NCBI GenBank assembly: GCA_029262915.1 | Contig: JAJCYN010000042.1 | Location: 1 to 8,621 of the forward strand | Length of the DNA stretch: 8,621 nucleotides | Direction of reading: 5' to 3' | Origin: Flavobacteriales bacterium | GTDB taxonomy: Bacteria > Bacteroidota > Bacteroidia > Flavobacteriales_E > Vicingaceae | In this document: in pieces, positions 1-6,430 of the stretch | How the letters are laid out: each line of letters opens with the position of its first letter | Numbering within the stretch: position 1 is the first letter of the stretch | Made by a program: the position numbers and the translations under genes | The notes under the pieces: model-generated | What the model was told of the DNA's origin: nothing | Database searches by the model: none | What the model saw: only the letters and a program-made list of their open reading frames with translations

Positions 1-1
1 T

Positions 2-808
2 GTAACGAGGAAACAAAAATTGGTAATTGAAGAACAAAAGGAACTGGTAGATGACAAGAACCAAGAAATTATGGATAGTATAACTTATGCCAAAAGAATA
101 CAAGAAGCAATACTTCCTCCCTCTGTTGAAATGAAAAAACATTTAAAAGATGGGTTTGTGTATTATAAACCTAAAGATATTGTTGCTGGAGATTTTTATT
201 GGTTAGAAACAATTGGGGATTTTGTGCTTTATGCTGCAGCTGATTGTACGGGACATGGTGTTCCTGGTGCAATGGTGAGTGTAGTATGTCATAATGCATT
301 AAACAGAGCAGTAAGGGAGTATAAGTTAACAGATACTGCGTTGATCTTAAATAAAGTAAGAGAATTAGTTATAGAAACGTTCGAAAAAAGCGATCAAGAA
401 GTAAAAGATGGAATGGATATAGCATTATGTTCAATAAATTTTAAAACAAATAAGTTACAGTTTTCTGGAGCCAATAATCCGTTATACATAGTTCGAGCTA
501 ATAATATTATAGAGACAAAAGGAGATAAACAATCCATTGGAAGATTTTCAGGGAACAATTCATATAAATCTCACGAAATTAAATTAGAACAAGGAGATTT
601 GATTTACACATTTACAGATGGTTATCCAGATCAGTTTGGAGGACTAAAAGGGAAAAAGTTGAAATACAAACCATTTAAGGAGCTATTACTTTCCTTAAGT
701 CTAAAACCAGTACCTGAACAGCGTCAGTTAATTGATGAGGCTTTTGAAAAATGGAAAGGTAATTTGGAACAAATTGACGATGTTTGTGTAATAGGTGTTC
801 GGGTGTAA
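2..808 (+). CDS. SpoIIE/PP2C-family serine phosphatase, C-terminal part (5' end outside window)
   Basis: The reading frame is open to the left edge (in frame from base 2, VTRKQK before a TTG at base 20). The TTG is therefore probably internal and the gene starts upstream of the window. The first roughly 25 residues are a charged, glutamate/lysine-rich coiled coil running into the segment DSITYAKRIQEAILPP, the linker typical of Bacteroidota sensor-phosphatases. A complete SpoIIE-type PP2C domain follows. Counting from the TTG, the metal-binding acidic positions are visible at D58 (AGDFYW), D75 (ADCTGHG), D132 (GMDIAL), D200 (FTDGYPD) and D253/D254 near the end (QIDDVCVIG). In this family the domain dephosphorylates phosphoserine or phosphothreonine, often on anti-sigma-factor antagonists. 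The missing N-terminus commonly carries TPR, propeller or membrane sensor domains, so the signal sensed cannot be read here. No partner kinase or antagonist is encoded nearby. The family call is secure; the target is unknown. Confidence 0.92.
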   Translation, partial: VTRKQKLVIEEQKELVDDKNQEIMDSITYAKRIQEAILPPSVEMKKHLKDGFVYYKPKDIVAGDFYWLETIGDFVLYAAADCTGHGVPGAMVSVVCHNALNRAVREYKLTDTALILNKVRELVIETFEKSDQEVKDGMDIALCSINFKTNKLQFSGANNPLYIVRANNIIETKGDKQSIGRFSGNNSYKSHEIKLEQGDLIYTFTDGYPDQFGGLKGKKLKYKPFKELLLSLSLKPVPEQRQLIDEAFEKWKGNLEQIDDVCVIGVRV

Positions 809-865
809 AGAATAACTATGAAACAGTTTATATTCATTTTATTGAAAAATAATTGGAGTAAGGTT

Positions 866-1945
866 TTAATCAAAATCAAATTCTAATTGACCTAAAAAAA
901 TGTCTTTATTTTCTTGTTCAAAATTAGCAGTTTGTAAACCTATTAAACGAATGCCTTTTTCTATGTTTGGAATAATATCTAAAAGATCTAATCCAATGCT
1001 TTTTATTTGTTGATTGTTTAAACTTTCGGTTAATGTTTTGCTGCGGGTTATTTGTTGAAAATCTGCATATTTTATTTTTAATGTTAACGATTTTCCTGCC
1101 CCACCCGAATTTTCAACTCGTTTAATTAAAATTTCTGCAATGTATTTTACATGTTCAATTAATGCTTTTTTATCTGTTATGTCAAAATCGTATGTTCGTT
1201 CGGCAGCCAATGATTTTCTTATTCTATTTGGGTTAACTAGTCTGTTATCAATGCCACGAGCTACATTGTAGTAATATTTACCAGATTTACCAAACCAACG
1301 ATTTAAAGTAATTAATGAATGTTGTTTTAAATTATTACCGTTAAAAATTCCTTTCTGATGCATTTTTTTTGCCGTTACTTTTCCAACGCCAAAAAACTTT
1401 TCTATAGGTAATTTTTCGATAAACTTTCCAGCCATTTTTGGTGTAACGACATGAGATCCATTCGGTTTATTGAAATCAGAAGCAATCTTTGCTAAAAATT
1501 TATTATAAGAAATTCCTGCAGATGCGGTTAAATTAGTGTTGTCTTTTATTTTTTTTCTTATTTCTTCTGCAACATCCATTGCAAACTCTAATCCCATTTT
1601 ATTTTCAGTAACATCAAGGTAAGCCTCATCTAAAGAAAGAGGTTCTATTAAATCGGTATATTCTGCAAAAATTGCTCGAATTTGTGATGACACCTCTGTA
1701 TAAACATCAAAACGAGCTTTTACAAATATTAGTTGAGGGCATTTTTTTAATGCTGTTATTGAAGGCATTGCAGAGCGAACACCATATTTTCTTGCTTCGT
1801 AACTGGCAGCAGCAACCACACCTCTTTGTCTTGACCCACCAACGGCAACTGGTTTTCCTCGAAGTTCAGGGTTGTCACGTTGTTCTACAGATGCGTAAAA
1901 AGCATCCATATCAATATGAATTATTTTTCTAATTATTTCTGACAT
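866..1945 (-). CDS. dinB: DNA polymerase IV (Y-family translesion polymerase)
   Basis: A complete Y-family polymerase of 359 residues, close to E. coli Pol IV (351). Palm catalytic residues are present: D12 in IIHIDMDAFYASVE and D106/E107 in SLDEAYLD. Y17 sits at the steric-gate position that excludes ribonucleotides. Thumb helix-hairpin-helix residues lie around 178-200 (LPIEKFFGVGKVTAKK) and the little-finger domain starts near SLAAERTYDFDI (245-256). The C-terminus, QLEFDF at 353-358, resembles a beta-clamp-binding peptide. I chose the ATG at 1945. A TTG one codon earlier (1948) extends the frame by one residue, but the ATG forms a TGATG overlap with the stop of the upstream DUF5686 gene, which suggests translational coupling. 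No separate promoter is visible between the two genes. The protein copies damaged templates with low fidelity. It converges on the phosphatase gene, leaving 57 bases. Confidence 0.97.
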   Translation of the reverse strand: MSEIIRKIIHIDMDAFYASVEQRDNPELRGKPVAVGGSRQRGVVAAASYEARKYGVRSAMPSITALKKCPQLIFVKARFDVYTEVSSQIRAIFAEYTDLIEPLSLDEAYLDVTENKMGLEFAMDVAEEIRKKIKDNTNLTASAGISYNKFLAKIASDFNKPNGSHVVTPKMAGKFIEKLPIEKFFGVGKVTAKKMHQKGIFNGNNLKQHSLITLNRWFGKSGKYYYNVARGIDNRLVNPNRIRKSLAAERTYDFDITDKKALIEHVKYIAEILIKRVENSGGAGKSLTLKIKYADFQQITRSKTLTESLNNQQIKSIGLDLLDIIPNIEKGIRLIGLQTANFEQENKDIFLGQLEFDFD

Positions 1946-4383
1946 CAAAAAGCAAAACCTAAACTTAACTTTACAGTAAAATTATTACTTGTTTTTGGGA
2001 GTTTATATGGACCGTAACGATAATAAGTGCCAATTCCAAAAGCTGTTGTATTTAAATGAAAAAGATTGTTAATAACCAACCCAGATTCGTAAAAACCCTT
2101 TTCCATTGTTTTAAATGTCTCACCAGTATGAGATCCTATGAAAGATAAAGAACCAAACCCAACACTGGTAGTAATAACAAATTCTGGTTGAAATTTTTTG
2201 ATCTTTAATAACAAAGAGCCAAAGCTGTGCCTAAAATGAAAGTGGATATACTCACTGGAAAAAAACTCATAAGGAAACATTGTTTCAAAAGCATTTTCAG
2301 TAGAAAAATCAGTTCGATCAAACCTAAAAGGCCTAAATGTTCCTATAGAACTGTTTAACTTGTGTTGAGGAACCCGTCCATTAATTAATCCAGTTTCAAT
2401 ATAGAACTTAGGACGACCTAAATTTTTAATATGAAACTTTTTTTCTGCTCTTATTGTATAACGAGTGTATTGGTATTCTCCATCTAATAATGTGAGTCCT
2501 TGTTCTATTTTTGCATAAATAATCGGGTAAGTAGTTGGTTTAGCGAACTTTTCTCCAAACGTTTTTATTACTTTTTCTTTAAAAGCATATCTAAACTCTA
2601 CCCCTACTTCATTAAACGTATAATATTGATCTCTTAGAATGATATTTGCATCAATTCGTTTTTTATAATAATAATTATTAGTTACTTCAACATTTTCTTG
2701 ATTAGCAAATAGATAAACCTTTAAATAACGTAATGTTCTAAATTTCAATCGACCTTCTATTTTATCAATATTATTCATCCTGTTTAAATAAAGAACCCTA
2801 GTTCCTGCAGAGGAAAACATAGGAACTTTATAATCGTAAAAACTAACAACACCTGGTTCAGCAACATCTTTTTTTATGGAAAAATTCAAACTCATATCAT
2901 TTCTATAGTTTATTAAAAAATCTATGTCTCCTCCGTATTTAAATTCTTTATCTTTAAAAGCATAGGCACCATAACCACCAATAGAAAACCATTTTGAAAT
3001 TCGTTTATTGGTGTGCAAACCAGCACCCAACCTAAATCCTTCATAATTATTATAAGCTACAAATCGATTAAGATCTAGATCAATATATCCCCATTTTAAT
3101 TTGCCAGTTAAAAGAGCTTCTAACCCTTTTAATTTTTTATCAAAATGTTCTGCTTTTCCAACACTATCCAACACATGATAAGTGTTTTTTTCTTTTTGTG
3201 AGAGGGTATCACCTCTGTATTCTTTCCAATATTCTTCAGGTTTTTTAGTCGCATCAATATCCATTTCAGTATCTATGTAACTAAATTCTTTTTTGGAGAT
3301 TTCTGGATTTATTTGAATGTTCTTCAGGTAAGTTCGACTAATGGCAGCCATCTTAAAATCTTCAAACTGGGCATTATTAAAAATCATGTTAGAATTGAGT
3401 TGAACAGGAAACCAACTGCCATCAATTTTTTTATACTGTTGCTGAATTTTTATAATTAAAGCTTCATCCTGTTCAACCGGTTCGGCTATTACATTCTGTA
3501 AGGCAAATTCATCAGTATTTATATAAAGTAACCCTTTGAGAGCATCGAAATTTTTCCCTTTTCTAGGGCGAAATGACAATATAAAAACCGTATCAGAACC
3601 ATTAAAAGTAGTATCTTCAATTAAAAATAAGTACTTACTAATACTATTTTTACTAACAGGATTAAGGTAAGATTTATCCATCACATTTAGTAAAGGGTTA
3701 TAAAACGAAAGAGATTGTAGTTGAGTTCCAATTAGGGAAAAACTAGGATTTTTTAAGCCAGAGACTCTAGAGGCTGTTACTTTTTCATAATTTTTATCAG
3801 GTAGTTTATACTTACGTTCAGTAACTGATTCCATCATAAAAAGATAATGATTTTCTAACCATTCAATTGTTTCCTGACCACTTGTGTCCATCTCAGCAAT
3901 TTTTTCAGGATTGTTTAGAATTGAACTATCGATCAGAACAGTAAAATACATTTTATTATAGGAATCATATTTAAAGTTCAAGCTTTTTTCTGGGTTGTGT
4001 TTCTTTCGATTTTTTATGACTTCTTTAATAATTCTTTCTGCTGGGTTGATTCCTGGAAGTACTTTAAATTCGGTTAATTGGTAGCTTGTTTTTGTTAATT
4101 CGATTGTAAGGTGTTTTTTATTAGAGACATCAATTTCTGTTAACTCATAACCAACATAACTTAGTTTTAGTTTTTTAATTGGTAATGATGATATAATTAT
4201 AAATTTACCATCAATATCAGTTGTTGTTCCGAGCTTTTGAGTAGCTGTAATAATATTGACAAAGGCAAGAGGTTCTTTAGATTTGCTATCCACCACTCTT
4301 CCTGTTAATTGATGCTGAGTAAACACATAACAGGGAAACAATACAAGTATGAAAATGAAAAATAAAGTTCTTACAATGGGCAT
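1945..4383 (-). CDS. DUF5686 outer-membrane protein with carboxypeptidase-D-like regulatory domain
   Basis: An 812-residue envelope protein. Residues 1-22 are a hydrophobic signal peptide ending ...YVFTQ; the Cys at 18 lacks a lipobox, so a lipoprotein is unlikely. Residues about 25-105 form a CarboxypepD_reg-like beta-sandwich (LTGRVVDSKSKEPLAFVNI, then a DIDGKF turn and LSYVGYE), the domain found at the front of many Bacteroidota outer-membrane proteins. The middle begins with NPAERIIKEVIKNRKKHNPE, typical of DUF5686. From about 430 onward there are alternating aromatic/polar strands, including the characteristic NNYEGFRLGAGL segment (445-455). The sequence ends in phenylalanine (LSLGFAF), as expected for an outer-membrane beta-barrel. 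No TonB-plug domain is visible, so a SusC-type transporter is unlikely. Function is unknown. It is the first gene of a two-gene unit with dinB and is divergent from the radical SAM gene. Confidence 0.88.
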   Translation of the reverse strand: MPIVRTLFFIFILVLFPCYVFTQHQLTGRVVDSKSKEPLAFVNIITATQKLGTTTDIDGKFIIISSLPIKKLKLSYVGYELTEIDVSNKKHLTIELTKTSYQLTEFKVLPGINPAERIIKEVIKNRKKHNPEKSLNFKYDSYNKMYFTVLIDSSILNNPEKIAEMDTSGQETIEWLENHYLFMMESVTERKYKLPDKNYEKVTASRVSGLKNPSFSLIGTQLQSLSFYNPLLNVMDKSYLNPVSKNSISKYLFLIEDTTFNGSDTVFILSFRPRKGKNFDALKGLLYINTDEFALQNVIAEPVEQDEALIIKIQQQYKKIDGSWFPVQLNSNMIFNNAQFEDFKMAAISRTYLKNIQINPEISKKEFSYIDTEMDIDATKKPEEYWKEYRGDTLSQKEKNTYHVLDSVGKAEHFDKKLKGLEALLTGKLKWGYIDLDLNRFVAYNNYEGFRLGAGLHTNKRISKWFSIGGYGAYAFKDKEFKYGGDIDFLINYRNDMSLNFSIKKDVAEPGVVSFYDYKVPMFSSAGTRVLYLNRMNNIDKIEGRLKFRTLRYLKVYLFANQENVEVTNNYYYKKRIDANIILRDQYYTFNEVGVEFRYAFKEKVIKTFGEKFAKPTTYPIIYAKIEQGLTLLDGEYQYTRYTIRAEKKFHIKNLGRPKFYIETGLINGRVPQHKLNSSIGTFRPFRFDRTDFSTENAFETMFPYEFFSSEYIHFHFRHSFGSLLLKIKKFQPEFVITTSVGFGSLSFIGSHTGETFKTMEKGFYESGLVINNLFHLNTTAFGIGTYYRYGPYKLPKTSNNFTVKLSLGFAF

Positions 4384-4407
4384 TAATTTTTTATGCTAAT
4401 TTACTTT

Positions 4408-4415
4408 TAAAGTTA
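4408..4415 (-). promoter_or_regulatory. weak promoter-like -7 box for the DUF5686-dinB unit
   Basis: On the minus strand this reads TAACTTTA, seven of eight matches to the Bacteroidota -7 consensus TAnnTTTG, and lies 25 bases before the ATG at 4383. No convincing -33 TTTG is seen at the expected distance. In AT-rich DNA such matches occur by chance, so this is only a candidate. Confidence 0.2.
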
Positions 4416-4428
4416 CAGTAACGTTTAT

Positions 4429-4447
4429 AAATACTAAGTTAGTATTT
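4429..4447. promoter_or_regulatory. perfect 19-bp palindrome, candidate operator
   Basis: The arms AAATACTAA and TTAGTATTT are exact reverse complements around a single central G. The site lies in the 73-base gap between the divergent DUF5686-dinB unit and the radical SAM gene, 46 bases from the first ATG and 10 bases from the second. Its right arm overlaps a TAnnTTTG promoter-like box, which is where a repressor dimer would block transcription. The low GC content and minimal loop argue against an RNA terminator. That it is an operator is inference. No regulator gene is present in the window. Confidence 0.4.
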
Positions 4448-4450
4448 TTG
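4443..4450 (+). promoter_or_regulatory. promoter-like -7 box for the radical SAM gene
   Basis: TATTTTTG matches the Bacteroidota -7 consensus TAnnTTTG exactly. It ends 7 bases before the ATG at 4457, so the transcript would have almost no leader. The -33 region is poor: only GTTT at 4423-4426 is near the right spacing. The box shares bases with the palindrome at 4429-4447. Confidence 0.3.
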
Positions 4451-4456
4451 AATACA

Positions 4457-5479
4457 ATGTTTGGCTTAAATGCAGACCATATTAATCTACTTTCAAAACT
4501 TTCGTTACTGAGAGTTGTAAATGCAATGCGAGTAAAATGGGGTTTTCATTATTCCAAATGGATGAAGAAACCAGTATTAAATGCACAACCAATTAGTCTT
4601 ACTATTGAACCTACAACGGCTTGTAATTTGGGTTGTCCAGAATGCCCAAGTGGACTAAAACAATTCACTCGACCGGAAGGAAATTTAAAGCAAGAATTCT
4701 ACAAAAAACTGATTGATCAAACGTATAGAAAATCGTATTATTTAAATTTTTATTTTCAAGGAGAGCCATACATTAATCCTGACTTTTTGGAGATGGTTAA
4801 TTATGCTGATAACAAAAATATATATACGGCAACATCTACCAATGCACATTTTTTGAATGAAGAGAATGCTAAAAAAACCATTAAAAGTGGCTTAAGCAGG
4901 TTAACCATTTCTATTGACGGAACAACACAAGAGACTTATGAAAGTTATCGTAAAAATGGCAGTTTAGACAAAGTGATAGAAGGAACAAAAAATGTAATAA
5001 AGTGGAAAAAGGAATTAAAATCAAAAACGCCTTATATCATTTTTCAGTTTTTGGTAGTTAAACCCAATGAGCATCAAATTGAAAATGCAAAAAAACTAGC
5101 TGATGAATTAGGAGTCGATGAAATTCGTTTTAAAACAGCTCAATTGTACAATTTTAAACACGGTAATGATTTAATACCAAGCATTGATAAATACGCTCGT
5201 TACAAAAAACAAGCTGATGGAACTTACCGCCTAAAAAATAAGTTATTAAACGAGTGTTGGCGGATGTGGAGCTCTTGCGTAATTACTTGGGATGGAAAAG
5301 TAGTACCTTGTTGTTTTGATAAAGATGCTAAGTATCAATTAGGAGATTTACAAGAAAATAGTTTGCAGAAAATATGGAGATCGAAATCCTACAATAATTT
5401 TAGAAAAGCATTATTAACTAATAGACAAGAAATAGACATTTGCCAAAACTGTACTGAAGGAACAAAGGTTTGGGAGTAA
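4457..5479 (+). CDS. radical SAM/SPASM-domain protein, function unknown
   Basis: A 340-residue enzyme of the radical SAM superfamily. The [4Fe-4S] motif CNLGCPEC (C56, C60, C63) follows the strand SLTIEPTTA. QGEP (101-104) stands at the place of the usual GGEP SAM-binding motif, and LTISIDGTT (149-157) is the typical following strand. The C-terminal third holds six further cysteines in a SPASM/twitch-like pattern: C267, C274, the adjacent pair C285-C286 in DGKVVPCCFD, and C329/C332 in CQNC. They are expected to bind an auxiliary Fe-S cluster. SPASM enzymes often modify ribosomal peptides or proteins, but no short precursor peptide, transporter or peptidase gene lies beside it, so the substrate is unknown. 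I prefer the ATG at 4457; a TTG at 4448 would add three residues but lies inside the promoter-like box. It is likely a single-gene transcript, divergent from DUF5686-dinB and convergent with the T9SS cargo gene. Confidence 0.9.
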   Translation: MFGLNADHINLLSKLSLLRVVNAMRVKWGFHYSKWMKKPVLNAQPISLTIEPTTACNLGCPECPSGLKQFTRPEGNLKQEFYKKLIDQTYRKSYYLNFYFQGEPYINPDFLEMVNYADNKNIYTATSTNAHFLNEENAKKTIKSGLSRLTISIDGTTQETYESYRKNGSLDKVIEGTKNVIKWKKELKSKTPYIIFQFLVVKPNEHQIENAKKLADELGVDEIRFKTAQLYNFKHGNDLIPSIDKYARYKKQADGTYRLKNKLLNECWRMWSSCVITWDGKVVPCCFDKDAKYQLGDLQENSLQKIWRSKSYNNFRKALLTNRQEIDICQNCTEGTKVWE

Positions 5480-5481
5480 GC

Positions 5482-6336
5482 TTATTCTATTATACTCATT
5501 TTATTGATGTAAATAGTTTTACCCTCTTGGTCATTTATTGTAATTAGATAAAGACCTTTTTTTAGGTTATTAGTGTTGATTTCTTGCTTTTTATTATCTG
5601 GAGTTAATATTTCTTGATGAATAATTTTTCCTGTTAATTCAGTTATGAATAAGGTGTTGCTTGTTGTCGAATTTAATTCAATAACAAACTTTCCTAAATT
5701 GGGGTTTGGATAGATATTAGCTAACCTCATTTCATTTTTTAAATTAGCTGCTGTTGTAGCTAATTGAACATTAAAACTTGTATTATCTGGAATGTAATCA
5801 ATAGTTCTTCCAAAAAAAGGTTCGCCAGAAGTAGCAATAACATTAAAACTTCCATTACCATCTAATTGGTCAACATCTGAAAGAATAGCATTAATAATAA
5901 TGGTGCTATTATTTGGTGTATAAAATGAAGTAGAAGACGAAAAAGCACCTCCACTTGCACTCCAAGATTCTGTCCAGGATTGTTCAGTGGCTCCCTGTCG
6001 AGTTACAAAAATAAACCGGTTATCCATTTTCATTGAGGTATTTGGCGAAGGGTGAGCAATTGGAGACATTGGTTCATCAATATTAAAGCCATTAGTTGGA
6101 TTTTCATCACTATCAATAAAAATATAAAAACCAAAATCTGTTAGTATATCATGAGTAGTAATTTTAAACCACAAACTATCTTGCGAAATGTCAATTGCAT
6201 AATATAGACTATCAATATCAGGGCCTGTAAGGATATGATCTCCACTAGCATCTGAACCCAAAGGAAAAAATGTTTGAGCACTTACGTTAATAATAAATAA
6301 TATGAATGTAGCTAGTATTAATTTTTTCATCATCAT
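5482..6336 (-). CDS. secreted protein with type IX secretion (T9SS type A) C-terminal sorting domain
   Basis: A 284-residue exported protein. Residues 1-20 form a signal peptide (KKLILATFILFIINVSA, cleavage likely before Q21). The C-terminal roughly 80 residues are a type A T9SS sorting domain: LANIYPNPNLGKF at 205-217, then ELTGKIIHQEI and NLKKGLYLITI, ending in KMSIIE. The cargo part (21 to about 195) is probably all-beta. It has an acidic turn DSDENPTNG (75-83) that could bind calcium and resembles beta-sandwich carbohydrate-binding or DOMON-like folds, but I do not recognise a family. It should cross the outer membrane through the T9SS and be released or attached at the surface. Three consecutive ATG codons (6336, 6333, 6330) make the exact start uncertain. 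It lies 92 bases downstream of the beta-lactamase gene on the same strand; a 7-of-8 promoter-like match (TAACTTTT, 6346-6353) could give it its own transcript. Confidence 0.87.
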   Translation of the reverse strand: MMMKKLILATFILFIINVSAQTFFPLGSDASGDHILTGPDIDSLYYAIDISQDSLWFKITTHDILTDFGFYIFIDSDENPTNGFNIDEPMSPIAHPSPNTSMKMDNRFIFVTRQGATEQSWTESWSASGGAFSSSTSFYTPNNSTIIINAILSDVDQLDGNGSFNVIATSGEPFFGRTIDYIPDNTSFNVQLATTAANLKNEMRLANIYPNPNLGKFVIELNSTTSNTLFITELTGKIIHQEILTPDNKKQEINTNNLKKGLYLITINDQEGKTIYINKMSIIE

Positions 6337-6365
6337 TTTCTATAAAAAAGTTAACATATTATCAA

Positions 6366-6379
6366 GTAGACGGATCTAC
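6366..6379. repeat. short inverted repeat between lactamase and T9SS cargo genes
   Basis: GTAGA and TCTAC flank the four bases CGGA (TCCG on the minus strand), making a 5-bp stem in the 92-base gap. It would sit at the far end of the cargo gene's leader if the transcript starts upstream. The role is unknown and the repeat could be chance. Confidence 0.2.
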
Positions 6380-6413
6380 AGAGATTAAGTTGCCAAAATT
6401 GTAAAAGGGATGA

Positions 6414-6430
6414 AAGCTAGAAAGTAGCTT
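6414..6430 (-). terminator. weak hairpin overlapping the lactamase stop codon
   Basis: AAGCTA and TAGCTT are exact reverse complements around five bases, and the hairpin spans the TAA of the lactamase gene. On the minus strand it is followed by pyrimidine-rich sequence (TTCATCCCTTTT) rather than a clean T run. The stem is short and AT-rich, so at best it is an attenuating terminator before the T9SS cargo gene. Confidence 0.22.

Noticed and set aside
839..852. Inverted repeat TTATT-GAAA-AATAA between the convergent phosphatase and dinB genes
   Set aside because: A five-pair AT-only stem is too weak to call a bidirectional terminator, and there is no following T run of note.
818..886. 22-codon ORF on the plus strand in the gap after the phosphatase (starts MKQFIFILLKNN)
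   Set aside because: Very short, no ribosome-binding signal, and its end overlaps the 3' end of dinB antisense. It is consistent with chance in AT-rich sequence.
1672..1932. 86-codon plus-strand ORF
   Set aside because: Fully antisense within dinB, whose catalytic motifs are encoded on the other strand; no recognisable domain.
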